A DNA stretch of 64,000 bases from Agarivorans gilvus (GCF_001420915.1 NZ_CP013021.1:196001-260000); one strand, 5' to 3'; shown: positions 1-8,915, numbered from the stretch's first letter. Numbers and translations: made by a program. The notes: generated by a model from the sequence alone, not told the origin.

Positions 1-498
1 ATGACGCAAGGTGAGTTGGCGTTTGGTTTTTCCGAGCAGGCCGCTTTGGGGTATGCGCAAGCTTTTGTTGCCGCTTTACTCTGGGCTTTTTACACTTTGT
101 CTAACCGTCGCTACCAGCAAATGCCTTTGTCGGCGGTGGCTGGCTTTTGCCTAGTTTCCGGAGCGTTAGCTTTAGTGGCCTATTTTGTTAGCGCTACTGA
201 AAGCGTGGTCCAGTGGCAGTATGCTGACATGGGTTCTATTTTGCTGTTGGGTTTAGGGCCAATGGGCTTGAGTTTTTATACTTGGGATTACGCCATTCGC
301 CACGGCGACCCGCGACAAATTGGCGCGCTAACGTATTTAACACCCTTACTATCGGTTGCGATGCTGGCCTTGGTATATAGTGATGTAGAGTTAAAGCTAG
401 TGCACTTACTGTCGTTGATACTGGTGATTGGTGGGGCGTCGTTAGGGCAAGTGGTGGAGCGTCGCCGTTTAAAACCAAAGATATTGGCCAATTCATGA
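1..498 (+). CDS. EamA/DMT-family transporter, C-terminal part
   Basis: This is the C-terminal part of a drug/metabolite transporter (EamA, ten-TM family) in the inner membrane. About five hydrophobic segments are visible, including the family-typical end where a conserved glycine-rich helix (LILVIGGASLGQ) precedes a short basic tail (VERRRLKPK). At 165 residues it is about half the usual 290-300, so the gene probably begins before the window; the ATG at base 1 is likely internal. Substrate cannot be predicted. It ends at a strong hairpin shared with the convergent fru operon. Confidence 0.75.
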   Translation: MTQGELAFGFSEQAALGYAQAFVAALLWAFYTLSNRRYQQMPLSAVAGFCLVSGALALVAYFVSATESVVQWQYADMGSILLLGLGPMGLSFYTWDYAIRHGDPRQIGALTYLTPLLSVAMLALVYSDVELKLVHLLSLILVIGGASLGQVVERRRLKPKILANS

Positions 499-531
499 AT
501 TGTAATTAGCTATTTGTGCTGCGCTAAAAGT

Positions 532-562
532 AAAAGCCAACTGCAAGGGCAGTTGGCTTTTT
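532..562. terminator. bidirectional rho-independent terminator
   Basis: A perfect 13-bp stem (532-544 with 549-561) closes a 4-base AAGG loop. A T run follows on the plus strand, and the matching A run at the start gives a T run on the minus strand. It lies between the convergent EamA gene and fruA and can serve both. Confidence 0.85.
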
Positions 563-577
563 ATCATTATGTTTTGT

Positions 578-2323
578 TTAAGCTTTAGCAGCTAAAGCGG
601 TATCTGATTTTTTCACTAAGGCGTAGCCAAAACCAGTGATGGCGGTACCAGCAGCAATCGCTACAAGGTATAACAGTACTGGTGAAATCGCGTTAGGAAT
701 GAATAGTACGAACAGGCCACCGTGAGGAGCCAGTAATTTAGCACCAAATAACATCGATAGGGCACCCGTTACGGCTCCACCTAGCATACAGCTTGGGATC
801 ACGCGCATTGGATCTTTAGCGGCAAAAGGAATGGCCCCTTCAGAGATAAAGCATAGGCCAAGTACAAACGAGGCTTTACCTGCTTCACGTTCGCTTTCAA
901 TAAACTTGTTGCGAGCTAAGAACGTTGCCAGGCCCATGCCTAGAGCGGGCACCATACCGGCAGCCATTACCGCAGCCATAGGTGCATAAGTTTGAGTGCT
1001 CAATAAGCCAACACCGAAGGTGTAAGCCGCTTTGTTTACCGGCCCACCAAGGTCGAAACACATCATGCAGCCCAAGATAATGCCCAGTAATACTGCATTG
1101 GCAGAGCCCATGTTGTTAAGGAATTCGGTGAGTCCAGTCATGGCCGCTGAAACAGGGCTTCCTACCACATAAATCATGATCAAGCCTACCGCTAGTGTTC
1201 CGAGGAAGGGCACGATCAAAATGGGTTTTAGGGCTTCCATGGAAGCGGGAAGTTTAATGTTATCCAATAACCATTTGGCCAAATAACCGGCGATAAAACC
1301 AGCAAGAATACCACCTAAGAAGCCGGCGCCAGTTGAGCTGGCTAGCATACCACCAACGAGACCAGGCGCTAAACCAGGGCGGTCAGCGATTGAGTAAGCG
1401 ATGTAACCGGCCAGTACCGGGATCATGAGTGCAAAGGCCGAACCACCACCAATGGTCATTAGCGCTGCGGCTAAAGTACCTTCTTCTTTAAAGGCTTCAA
1501 TACCAAAGATGAAAGACAGCGCGATACATAAACCACCTGCCACAACAATCGGTAGCATGTGTGATACACCTGTCATTAAGTGTTTGTAAGCACCGGTTTT
1601 TTCAGCTTTTTCCGTGCTAGGAGCAGAGCTGCTTTCGCTGCCTTGATAAACCGTAGCTTGGCTCAGTGCCGCAGCGTAGCAATCTTTGGTTTTCTTCAAG
1701 GCAAAACCGGTAGAGGTTTTATACAGCTTTTTACCTTTGAAGCGAGCTAAGTCGACTTCGATATCGGCAGCAATAATCACTAAGTCTGCTTCGGCGATTT
1801 CGGCCTCGCTTAATTGATTTTTCGCACCCACCGAACCGCGAGTTTCAATTTTAACTTGGTAACCTAGCGCTTTACCGCCTTCTTCTAAGGCTTCTGCAGC
1901 CATAAAGGTGTGAGCAACACCAGTTGGGCAGGCGGTAATGCCTACGACCTTCAATGCTGCTTCGCTGCTTGGGGCTGCTGCGGCAGTATATTCTGGGGCT
2001 GTAAATGTTGCGGCTTTTAACTGCGCTTCATTTAGAAAGCCTTTAGGGTTGGCGATAACTTCGCTAGGCAGACCAAGGTATACTGGTTTTCCGTTAAATC
2101 GACCAAGATCTAGTTGAGCGTGACAATCAGGCTCTGCAACCACAACCACAAAGTCGGCTTTATCGATATCAGCTTGACTGACGGGGCTCATATCTTTAAT
2201 TGATGAGTGGCATTCAATGCTGCTAGTCCAAGCCAATTCTTTGCTAGCTTGTTCCAGCAGGCCAGCTGTAATTATGCTGTTAGCCACACCGCTTGGGCAG
2301 GCCGTTACCATTACCGTATTCAT
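578..2323 (-). CDS. fruA: PTS fructose transporter subunit IIB'BC (FruA)
   Basis: Membrane permease of the fructose PTS; it imports fructose as fructose 1-phosphate. The N-terminus carries two IIB domains: a first with Cys9 in the motif ACPSG, and a second, active-type one with Cys near residue 132 in CPTGVAHTF. The IIC membrane domain (about 240-575) follows, with FDLGGPVNKAAYTF and SEGAIPFAAKDP. This IIB'-IIB-IIC order and 581-aa length match E. coli FruA (563 aa). I chose the ATG at 2323, not 2329, because AAGGA sits seven bases upstream of 2323 but almost touches 2329. It is last in fruB-fruK-fruA and is followed by a strong terminator. Confidence 0.96.
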   Translation of the reverse strand: MNTVMVTACPSGVANSIITAGLLEQASKELAWTSSIECHSSIKDMSPVSQADIDKADFVVVVAEPDCHAQLDLGRFNGKPVYLGLPSEVIANPKGFLNEAQLKAATFTAPEYTAAAAPSSEAALKVVGITACPTGVAHTFMAAEALEEGGKALGYQVKIETRGSVGAKNQLSEAEIAEADLVIIAADIEVDLARFKGKKLYKTSTGFALKKTKDCYAAALSQATVYQGSESSSAPSTEKAEKTGAYKHLMTGVSHMLPIVVAGGLCIALSFIFGIEAFKEEGTLAAALMTIGGGSAFALMIPVLAGYIAYSIADRPGLAPGLVGGMLASSTGAGFLGGILAGFIAGYLAKWLLDNIKLPASMEALKPILIVPFLGTLAVGLIMIYVVGSPVSAAMTGLTEFLNNMGSANAVLLGIILGCMMCFDLGGPVNKAAYTFGVGLLSTQTYAPMAAVMAAGMVPALGMGLATFLARNKFIESEREAGKASFVLGLCFISEGAIPFAAKDPMRVIPSCMLGGAVTGALSMLFGAKLLAPHGGLFVLFIPNAISPVLLYLVAIAAGTAITGFGYALVKKSDTALAAKA

Positions 2324-2342
2324 AAACATATCCTTGGTCTAA

Positions 2343-3284
2343 TTAATGTTGTGTTATTGTGGTTTGCTGCAATACCCGCTCGAGTTCTTCGGCAGCTGGT
2401 AAGCCCACATTGGCTTGCGCAACGGCTAATGCTGACATGGCTGTTGCAAAGTTAAGTTGCTCGGTGGCATTAAATTGTTGGAGTAGACCCCAACAAAAAC
2501 TGGCGACGAAGGTATCACCGGCGCCAACGGTGCTCACTACCTTCATTTTGGGTGGTTGAGCTTGTAACCATTGTTGCTGGTGTAACCATAATGAACCTTG
2601 TTCTCCGCGAGACAGAACAATGTGCTGTATATCTTGTTTAGCTAAGTCTTCGCAGGCTTGCTTAATCGCCTCTACACTGCTGAATTGTTGTTGGAACAAT
2701 TCTTCTAGCTCATCTTGATTAGGCTTAATCATGCTGGGTTGAGCTTTTATGGCGGCAGCTAAAGCGGCGCCGGAGGTATCTACTAACACAGTGCAACCTT
2801 GAGCCTTAGCTAAGCGGATCCAGTCGGCTAATTGTTCGGGACTGACTCCCTTGGCTAAGCTACCGGCGAATACCACATAGCTATGGTGCTGGCAAAGTTC
2901 GAGCAATTTTTGTTCAAAACTGGCGATGTCCGCGGCATCTACGCTAAAACCAGGAAAATTTAAATCGCTCACTTCACCGTTAGCTTCAACAATTTTTACA
3001 TTGGTGCGGGTGGTACCTGCAACTCGAATAAACTCATCATTAATGCCTTGGCTTTCAAATAGGTGCTCAAAAGCAGACGCATTTTCTAGGCCTAAAAAGC
3101 CGCTTACCGTTACCTTTGCACCAAGCTCTGCGAGTACTTTGGCTACGTTAACGCCTTTACCGGCAGGGTGAAGGTTGGCTTCAGTGATGCTGTTTACCTT
3201 GCCAATCTTTAGTTGTTCCAGTTGCCCAGTTAAGTCTAGAGCCGGATTTAAAGTTATGCTCAATACAGATGTGTTGTGGCTCAT
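2343..3284 (-). CDS. fruK: 1-phosphofructokinase (FruK)
   Basis: Phosphorylates fructose 1-phosphate to fructose 1,6-bisphosphate in the cytoplasm, using ATP. It is a PfkB/ribokinase-family kinase of 313 aa, as usual. The N-terminus reads SITLNPALDLT, the substrate motif GKGVNVAKVL is near residue 43, and the ATP/anion-hole motif GAGDTFVASF is near 255. The start is preceded by AGGAG at 8 bases, one base after the fruB stop, so it is almost certainly cotranscribed with fruB and fruA. Confidence 0.97.
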   Translation of the reverse strand: MSHNTSVLSITLNPALDLTGQLEQLKIGKVNSITEANLHPAGKGVNVAKVLAELGAKVTVSGFLGLENASAFEHLFESQGINDEFIRVAGTTRTNVKIVEANGEVSDLNFPGFSVDAADIASFEQKLLELCQHHSYVVFAGSLAKGVSPEQLADWIRLAKAQGCTVLVDTSGAALAAAIKAQPSMIKPNQDELEELFQQQFSSVEAIKQACEDLAKQDIQHIVLSRGEQGSLWLHQQQWLQAQPPKMKVVSTVGAGDTFVASFCWGLLQQFNATEQLNFATAMSALAVAQANVGLPAAEELERVLQQTTITQH

Positions 3285-3285
3285 T

Positions 3286-4422
3286 TTAGCTTTCTCCTAA
3301 GCCAGCGGCGATAGCTGCGCCTAAAGCTTGTAGAGCTTGAGGAGCATCTTCACCTTCTGCAACAAATTGCAATTTGTCTTTGTACTTCACGCCTAGGGTC
3401 ATTACCTTCATTAAACTCTTAGCATTGACAGTAGTGGGAGTCTCACTGTCTAGGTTGGTCACTTTGATGTTGGCTTTAAATTTTTTGGCCTCAGCCACCA
3501 ATAAAGCACCGGGGCGAGCATGTAAACCGTGGGGGTTAACAATTTCAAATACCGCGGCATTGTCATCATCTTCTGCTACTACTACGGCTTCTTTTTGGCT
3601 AAAGCACGCGACTAACTCTTGTGGAGAAAATTGCGACAATTTAGTGAGCTGATCTTGATAAAGCTGTTGGCTAAGTACTTCTAAAATACCGCTATAGCAA
3701 GGGTTGGCTGCGCTCACCATCACTAATGACTTAACGGTTTTATCTTCGTATTCAAAAGCCTCGGCAACTTTAACTACGCACAAACCACTGCGCTGGGCAC
3801 CCTCGGCTACACAGTTTAGCCATACGCCATTCGCTAGGTAAGTTGGCTCTTTTTCTAAAGCTGCGCTAAGGCCCTGCTTATTAATTAAATTTTTGTTTTG
3901 CAAAGTACCTGCAGCAACTGCGTTGAGTTGTAGCATGCTGTTCACTGGGAAGTTTTCTAGTACTAATGAACTGTCGAAATCGATTTCTAGTTGGGTGTGA
4001 CCATTGATGAGGTTGGTGATAGTTGCGGCATCTTTAGCCTCTTTTATTAGCTCTTCTGCGCCATCCATTGAAAGCACCTTGGTGAGTTGCTTAAGGATCT
4101 GCAAGTGCTCAGATGATTTAGCGGCAATGCCAATTGCTAGATAAACGGTATTGCCATCGCCCCAGTTTACACCTTGAGGGTAGTGGTGAACCGCTACACC
4201 TGTTTGTTTTACTTGGTCACGGGTTTCGGTGGTGCCATGAGGAATCGCGATACCGCTTCCTAAGTAAGTAGAGTTGGTCGCTTCTCTAGCTAACATACCA
4301 TTAACATAGCTGTTAGAAATTAGCCCTTTTTGTTCTAAAGATGAGGCTAACAGCTTAATCGCGGCTTGTTTGTCTTCAGCTGTTTGGTCAAGCGAAATGT
4401 CTTTGGGTTCTAGCGTTAACAT
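3286..4422 (-). CDS. fruB: PTS fructose IIA-HPr fusion, diphosphoryl transfer protein (FruB)
   Basis: Soluble phosphocarrier that relays phosphate from enzyme I to FruA. An N-terminal IIA domain has its phosphorylated His at 62 (GIAIPHGT). A middle linker domain follows, then a C-terminal HPr/FPr domain with the active His near 301 (NPHGLHARPG). Length is 378 aa; E. coli FruB is 376 with the same order. The ORF extends upstream to 4530, but those residues are not family-like and overlap a Cra-type operator; the ATG at 4422 has AAGGAGC at good spacing. First gene of fruBKA, divergent from the regulator. Confidence 0.95.
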   Translation of the reverse strand: MLTLEPKDISLDQTAEDKQAAIKLLASSLEQKGLISNSYVNGMLAREATNSTYLGSGIAIPHGTTETRDQVKQTGVAVHHYPQGVNWGDGNTVYLAIGIAAKSSEHLQILKQLTKVLSMDGAEELIKEAKDAATITNLINGHTQLEIDFDSSLVLENFPVNSMLQLNAVAAGTLQNKNLINKQGLSAALEKEPTYLANGVWLNCVAEGAQRSGLCVVKVAEAFEYEDKTVKSLVMVSAANPCYSGILEVLSQQLYQDQLTKLSQFSPQELVACFSQKEAVVVAEDDDNAAVFEIVNPHGLHARPGALLVAEAKKFKANIKVTNLDSETPTTVNAKSLMKVMTLGVKYKDKLQFVAEGEDAPQALQALGAAIAAGLGES

Positions 4423-4467
4423 GAGAAGCGCTCCTTTAAATTGCACTTTGTTTGCTGAATTTGCTTG

Positions 4468-4483
4468 GCTGAACCGATTCAGC
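4468..4483. promoter_or_regulatory. Cra/FruR-type operator (proximal to fruB)
   Basis: GCTGAACCGATTCAGC is a 16-bp near-perfect palindrome matching the TGAA(A/T)C-G-type half sites bound by Cra/FruR. It lies 46 bp upstream of the chosen fruB start, where a repressor could block fruBKA. The adjacent LacI-family gene is its likely reader; this is inferred from motif and position. Confidence 0.7.
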
Positions 4484-4545
4484 ATTTGGTTTATAAAAAA
4501 AGTTTGAATGCCAAAAATGAAGCAACCCAAACTATTAATGACATA

Positions 4546-4559
4546 CTGAATCGATTCAG
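4546..4559. promoter_or_regulatory. Cra/FruR-type operator (distal)
   Basis: CTGAATCGATTCAG is a perfect 14-bp palindrome with the same half site as the operator centred 77 bp away. Two sites at about seven helical turns could allow looping and joint control of fruBKA and the divergent regulator. Confidence 0.7.
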
Positions 4560-4598
4560 CTAGTATTGCAATTATTCTTCACTAATTTGTAAACAAAA

Positions 4599-4614
4599 AG
4601 TGACTTTGATCACG
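4599..4614. promoter_or_regulatory. candidate CRP-cAMP site
   Basis: AGTGACTTTGATCACG matches the TGTGA-N6-TCACA consensus at 8 of 10 informative positions. It lies 39 bp before the fruR start in the fruB/fruR divergent region, which suits catabolite control of sugar uptake. Motif only. Confidence 0.45.
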
Positions 4615-4652
4615 AGAGATCGTTTTAAAGCATGTTTTAACAGGACGACATT

Positions 4653-5636
4653 ATGAAGCTGGACGAAATTGCCTTACTGGCTGGTGTCTCTAAAACGACG
4701 GCAAGTTACGTTATTAATGGTAAAGCCGAAAAGTATCGAATTAGCCAAAAAACCCAGCAACGGGTGCTGGCGGTCGTTCAGCAACATGATTACCAACCTA
4801 ATCATGCTGCTAGCGCCTTGCGAGGAGGGGCTAGTAAAACCTTCGGTCTAGTGGTTCCCGATATTGAGAACAGCAGTTATGCAAAACTGGCCAAGTTGTT
4901 GGAGCGGGATGCTCGCAAGCAAGGCTATCATTTAATCATTTGTAGCAGTGATGATGATGCAGAAAACGAGCAGGCCGTTGTAAGTAGCCTGATTAGCCGG
5001 CGGATTGATGTGCTGATTGTAGCCAGTTGCTTAAGCGCCTCGGATGAATACTATTTAGAGGTGCAAAATAAGGGCATTCCGGTAGTGGCGGTAGACCGAT
5101 TGTTTAATGCTGAGCATTTTGCCAGTGTTATTAGTGATGATCTCGAGGGGGCATTTCAGCTCACTCAGTCCTTGATTGATTTAGGATGCAAACGAATCGC
5201 GCTAGTCGCTGCCGCCCAAGACTTAGTGGTGTCAAAAGAGCGGGAACAAGGCTTCCATCAAGCGATAGCTGCCGCTGCCGAGCCGATTGAAACCGAAGTG
5301 GAATACGGTGAACGGTTTAGTCGGGAAGAATCCGCAGCGATTGTACGAAATTGGGTTAAACAACAATGCCTGCCAGAGGCGATTGTGGCAACGTCTTACA
5401 CCTTGTTTGAAGGTATTATGGACGTGTTGGTGGAGCAACCTGAGTTAGCCAGTCGTGTGAAATTAGCCACCTTTGGTGATCACGCTCTATTGAACATGCT
5501 GACCATTAAGGTTCAATCATTACCGCAGCAGCTAGAATTAGTGGCGGATGCCACCTTGAAGTTAGCTTTTGCGGCGGCCAACGGTAAAGCACCGAAGGGG
5601 GCGCGTAGCATCCCTCGTAAACTCCTTACCCGTTAA
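4653..5636 (+). CDS. cra: LacI-family catabolite repressor/activator Cra (FruR)
   Basis: Transcriptional regulator that releases DNA on binding fructose 1-phosphate or fructose 1,6-bisphosphate. The LacI-type helix-turn-helix is at the N-terminus (MKLDEIALLAGVSKTTASYV), followed by the hinge (QPNHAASALRGG) and a periplasmic-binding-protein-like effector domain to residue 327 (E. coli Cra is 334). The N-terminus matches Cra/FruR rather than other LacI members. It is divergent from fruBKA with Cra-type palindromes between them, so it is probably a local fructose repressor; a wider Cra regulon is inference. Confidence 0.9.
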   Translation: MKLDEIALLAGVSKTTASYVINGKAEKYRISQKTQQRVLAVVQQHDYQPNHAASALRGGASKTFGLVVPDIENSSYAKLAKLLERDARKQGYHLIICSSDDDAENEQAVVSSLISRRIDVLIVASCLSASDEYYLEVQNKGIPVVAVDRLFNAEHFASVISDDLEGAFQLTQSLIDLGCKRIALVAAAQDLVVSKEREQGFHQAIAAAAEPIETEVEYGERFSREESAAIVRNWVKQQCLPEAIVATSYTLFEGIMDVLVEQPELASRVKLATFGDHALLNMLTIKVQSLPQQLELVADATLKLAFAAANGKAPKGARSIPRKLLTR

Positions 5637-5661
5637 GTCGTCTAACGCTGCTTTTATTGCA

Positions 5662-5694
5662 AGGCATTGCCGCACTTGGTGAGCGGCAATGCCT
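5662..5694. terminator. hairpin between convergent genes
   Basis: A perfect 12-bp stem (5662-5673 with 5683-5694) and a 9-base loop lie between the fruR stop and the convergent barrel-protein gene. Only a weak T-rich tail follows on the plus strand, so termination is plausible but not canonical. Confidence 0.5.
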
Positions 5695-5700
5695 AGTGTT

Positions 5701-6882
5701 TTAGAAGCCAGAGCCCATACTAATGTAAAAGGCTTTGTCATCCTTACTGGCGGCCAAATCTACCCCCATATGAATGCCGTAGCGGCGAGCAAGTTGATAG
5801 CGGAAACCTACACCATAAGCATCAACGGTTTGGCTCGAGTCTTTTAAAGACTCTTGCTGCCGATAACCTAGACCATAGAAGCCAGAAACTGTCCAGCGCG
5901 GTGTAATAAAGTAATTTACTTGAGTTTGTGCTGCCGCGATTTGGTCACCTTGGTAACGGAATGAGGGGACACCTCGTAGCTCAATGAAAGGCCGAGCCGT
6001 GGGCGGCAGGCTATACTCGTTAGTGCTGAAATCTTGGTAGTTGCCAGCAAATGCAATGGTCCACTGTTCGGTAATGGGAACGAATATTTGTCCATCCAAT
6101 CGCAGAATTTGGTAGTTGTAGTCACCACCTAAGGCTTTGTTATAAACCATGTATTCTGCGCTGGCTTGGTAGCCGTTTTTAGGGAAAAATAAATTGTCTC
6201 TGGTGTCGTATTCAGCCTGTAAGCCCAAACCCGAGTTATTCATGGTTTCGCCTATCGTAGAGCGTAATATAGCGTCAACAATTGGGTTATCAGAAGACAA
6301 TGAGGTATGCGACCAAATTTGCTTTAGTCCCAAGAATAGGGGCGTTTTGGCAATCCGAAACTGTACGTGTTGAAATATTGCTCCCCCTTCGGTTTCGGTG
6401 CCAAAGCTAATTGTTCGGTCACTGGGCAGTAGGCCGCCTAAATCACTGTAAATATCGATGTTAAAACGACCGCCGCCAGCACCACCAATGTAACGAATAG
6501 AGTCTTTTAACCAAGAATGGCGGTGGCCAGCAAAGGCTAGCCAAGTGCCGTTTTGGGTAGCGGCTACACCTGCCGCGGTGACACCAGCAGGCATTAGTTG
6601 TGCGCCGCCATCAAATGATGCTAGCGCTTTTTGTTTACGGGCTTCTTTTTCTTCTGCAGATTCATGTAAAAATACTCCTACTATGCCGCCACCATAGCCT
6701 ACGGCGGGCTCGGTGATAATCATCGGCACGGGTAAGAAGCCATAGGCATTTTCAGCTAGGTAGCTACCAATGTCGAACTGCTTGTCGATGGGGTCTAAAA
6801 AAGAAATGGCATGGCAGGGAAGAGTCAAGATACTCAAAAAAGCAATACCCATCCTTGGTGTAAAACGGTTGTCCATAGTCAT
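5701..6882 (-). CDS. Omp85/D15-type outer-membrane barrel protein without POTRA domains
   Basis: Secreted protein of 393 aa with an N-terminal signal peptide (hydrophobic GIAFLSILTLPCHA, cleavage near residue 25). The rest is rich in alternating aromatic/polar strands and glycine, ending in SMGSGF with a C-terminal Phe, as in outer-membrane barrels. The segment LQAEYDTRDNLFFPKNGYQ is typical of the BamA/TamA surface-antigen barrel. No POTRA repeats fit in the short N-terminus, so it is unlikely to be a BAM or TAM core component. Exact role unknown. It stands alone, convergent with fruR. Confidence 0.75.
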   Translation of the reverse strand: MTMDNRFTPRMGIAFLSILTLPCHAISFLDPIDKQFDIGSYLAENAYGFLPVPMIITEPAVGYGGGIVGVFLHESAEEKEARKQKALASFDGGAQLMPAGVTAAGVAATQNGTWLAFAGHRHSWLKDSIRYIGGAGGGRFNIDIYSDLGGLLPSDRTISFGTETEGGAIFQHVQFRIAKTPLFLGLKQIWSHTSLSSDNPIVDAILRSTIGETMNNSGLGLQAEYDTRDNLFFPKNGYQASAEYMVYNKALGGDYNYQILRLDGQIFVPITEQWTIAFAGNYQDFSTNEYSLPPTARPFIELRGVPSFRYQGDQIAAAQTQVNYFITPRWTVSGFYGLGYRQQESLKDSSQTVDAYGVGFRYQLARRYGIHMGVDLAASKDDKAFYISMGSGF

Positions 6883-7488
6883 TACTCTAAATACTAAATT
6901 ATGGAAATAGTAGCGCGTCCCACAGGCTAATGCTCGTTTGGCCTGCGAATAATTAACGGTTTTTATTTTTGAGCCTGAAACTCGTCAAATGGTTTATCGA
7001 CGGTTGCCTAGGCGAGAATCATCGTAAGTTTGGGATGATAAGGAATACTACTTAAGCTCTAATTGACTTACTACATAATATGCCGATTCTGCTATAGTGG
7101 CTGTTGGCTTATTTAAGTTTTACATTTGTATTAATGTTATACATTTGATTTCGGCCTCATTTATTTCCTTGATGCAATCAATTTGATCCTTGCGCCTTTT
7201 CACCACTTTATTGGCTTTTTTGAGAAGGGGGAGTCGAAAACCCCTCTATTTTGTCATACTTATAGAGTTAATTATTTGTCCGTGGCTGTCGCAGATTAGC
7301 GACAGTTTTTTCTTCTTTAAATTCTAGGTGTACGGAAAAAAGTACAGCAAATTCAAAATGCTATAGGCCTTTTCCTAGCAGAGAAATTTAAATCTGGTAA
7401 CGTGTCTGCTTCATGCTTATGCAGAATTAAATAAGTACATATTAGTGTTATAAGTGCTTCCCAACATAGGAAAGTATTAAGGAACCCT
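6883..7488. other. 606-bp intergenic region between divergent genes
   Basis: This AT-rich stretch separates the starts of the barrel-protein gene (minus) and the GntR gene (plus). I see no credible ORF. It holds an orphan intrinsic terminator on the plus strand near 7286-7311 and a short inverted repeat TGTAC/GTACA (7329-7346), possibly an operator for the downstream regulator. Confidence 0.6.
7286..7311 (+). terminator. orphan rho-independent terminator
   Basis: A 7-bp stem CTGTCGC (7286-7292) pairs with GCGACAG (7299-7305) around a 6-base loop, then six Ts. No plus-strand gene lies upstream within the window's gene order, so it ends either an unannotated small RNA or an attenuated leader of the GntR gene 178 bp downstream. 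Confidence 0.6.
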
Positions 7489-8208
7489 ATGGCTAACGAA
7501 TTTGCAATGATAGAAGGTGCTTCGCGTAGCTTACATCTCCAAGTCGCAAGAGAAATTGCGAAACGAATTTTATCTGGTGCATTACCACAAAATAGTATTA
7601 TTCCTTCAGAGATGGAATTATGTGAGCAATTTGGAGTAAGTAGAACTGCGCTGCGCGAGGCGATTAAACACCTCAGTTCTAAAGGCTTATTAGAATCACG
7701 GCCGAAAATCGGAACCCGCGTTAAAAGCCGTGAACATTGGAATATGTTGGATTCGCAGTTACTCAGCTGGATGGCGGGTTTGGGCGATGTGAATAAAACA
7801 TTAAATGAGTTTTTGGCCTTGCGCCGAGCCATTGAACCCGAAGCGGCGGCTTTGGCAGCGAAATACGCCAGCGCTGAACAGCGGATGAAATTGTCAGAAT
7901 TCTACCAGCAGATGCTATCTCTAATGAATAGTGATGCGCCAAGCGAGTGGTTTGCTGCCGATTTACAGTTTCATCGCTTGATTTATTTGGCGACGGGAAA
8001 CAATTTTTATATTCCTTTTGCCAATGTATTACAGGTGATGTACCAAGGTTTTGCTGGTCACTTTTCTCAAGATGATGACGAGTCGATGAAGCTACATACG
8101 GCTATATATCAGGCTATTATGGCGGGTGATGAGGCCAAAGCGCGGCAAAGTTGCTTGGCTTTACTCAAATTAACAACGCAGCGTATTCCTGAACTTGAAT
8201 TAGCCTAA
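7489..8208 (+). CDS. GntR-family transcriptional regulator, FCD (FadR-type) domain
   Basis: DNA-binding regulator of 239 aa. The winged helix-turn-helix at about 20-80 contains IPSEMELCEQFGVSRTALRE and a wing with PKIGTRV. The all-helical FCD ligand domain (about 100-230) keeps the metal/ligand residues of the family: RRAIEPEAAALAA, a D-x3-H pair (DLQFHRLI) and further His in the last helices (ELHTAI-like HTAIYQAI). The segment HWNMLDSQLLSWM resembles galactonate-type regulators such as DgoR, so a sugar-acid ligand is possible. No adjacent catabolic operon identifies the target. GGAA precedes the start. Confidence 0.88.
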   Translation: MANEFAMIEGASRSLHLQVAREIAKRILSGALPQNSIIPSEMELCEQFGVSRTALREAIKHLSSKGLLESRPKIGTRVKSREHWNMLDSQLLSWMAGLGDVNKTLNEFLALRRAIEPEAAALAAKYASAEQRMKLSEFYQQMLSLMNSDAPSEWFAADLQFHRLIYLATGNNFYIPFANVLQVMYQGFAGHFSQDDDESMKLHTAIYQAIMAGDEAKARQSCLALLKLTTQRIPELELA

Positions 8209-8297
8209 GCTCTATATCTGTATCGCTAACTCTGCTGCAGTACAGGGAGGTATAGAGAAGAGTGAGTTGATTCAATAATGGTATGTAGCAGCCGTAT

Positions 8298-8915
8298 TTA
8301 GTTTTTTTCTGTTGTAAAGGTGGCCTTTGCCGCGAGGATCCTCGTGATGGTGGTAAGGCCGCACAGCGCAGCAAAAATCAAGGCGATAAGCTGGAAATTC
8401 TCAGGAAACAAGCAGAATAATATGAAACAGCCAATGGTTTCAGTGCCCTCGGTGAGTCCACCCAAGTAATACAAGGATTTATGCGGATAAATGGTACTTT
8501 CAATCTGGCGCTTAGCCGCCATAATGGCAAAACTTAAAAAACTGGAACCGGTGCCCATGAAGCTGAAAATGAGGATGCTAGCGGCGAGGGCGTTTTCGGC
8601 CGGATCCGCCAGCGCAAAGCCTACCACTACGGCTGAATAAAAAATGAAGTCACAGACGATATCCAAATAACCACCAAAATCACTGCAACCTTGCCTTCTG
8701 GCCAAGGCACCATCTAAACCATCAAACAAACGATTTAATAAAATAAATACTAAGGCTAGTTGATATTGTTGCAAGGCCAATAAGGGAACGGCAGTTAAAC
8801 CTAGTAAAAAACCACTGAGGGTAATTTGGTTTGCGCTTAAACCTAATTTGTCGAGCAGCGTGGCGCTAAGGGCTAAAGGGGCCTTAATTATTTTAATCGC
8901 ATAAGGGTCTAACAT
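8298..8915 (-). CDS. CDP-alcohol phosphatidyltransferase family protein
   Basis: Inner-membrane enzyme that moves a phosphatidyl or phospho-alcohol group from a CDP-alcohol to an acceptor alcohol. The signature appears as DGLDGALARRQ followed by SDFGGYLDIVCDF around residues 65-95, keeping all the metal-binding Asp residues. About six hydrophobic segments fill its 205 residues. It is divergent in sequence from PgsA and PssA, and the acceptor is unknown. It lies 35 bp downstream of dnaE2 on the same strand and could be read through from the SOS operon, though a functional link is not implied. Confidence 0.85.
   Translation of the reverse strand: MLDPYAIKIIKAPLALSATLLDKLGLSANQITLSGFLLGLTAVPLLALQQYQLALVFILLNRLFDGLDGALARRQGCSDFGGYLDIVCDFIFYSAVVVGFALADPAENALAASILIFSFMGTGSSFLSFAIMAAKRQIESTIYPHKSLYYLGGLTEGTETIGCFILFCLFPENFQLIALIFAALCGLTTITRILAAKATFTTEKN

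Noticed and set aside
5662..5694. Small RNA or attenuator at the fruR end
   Set aside because: It lies between convergent stops and is best read as a transcript-end hairpin.
7353..7832. 159-aa minus-strand ORF over the GntR gene
   Set aside because: It overlaps a clear plus-strand regulator and has no domain or ribosome site; it is a shadow frame.
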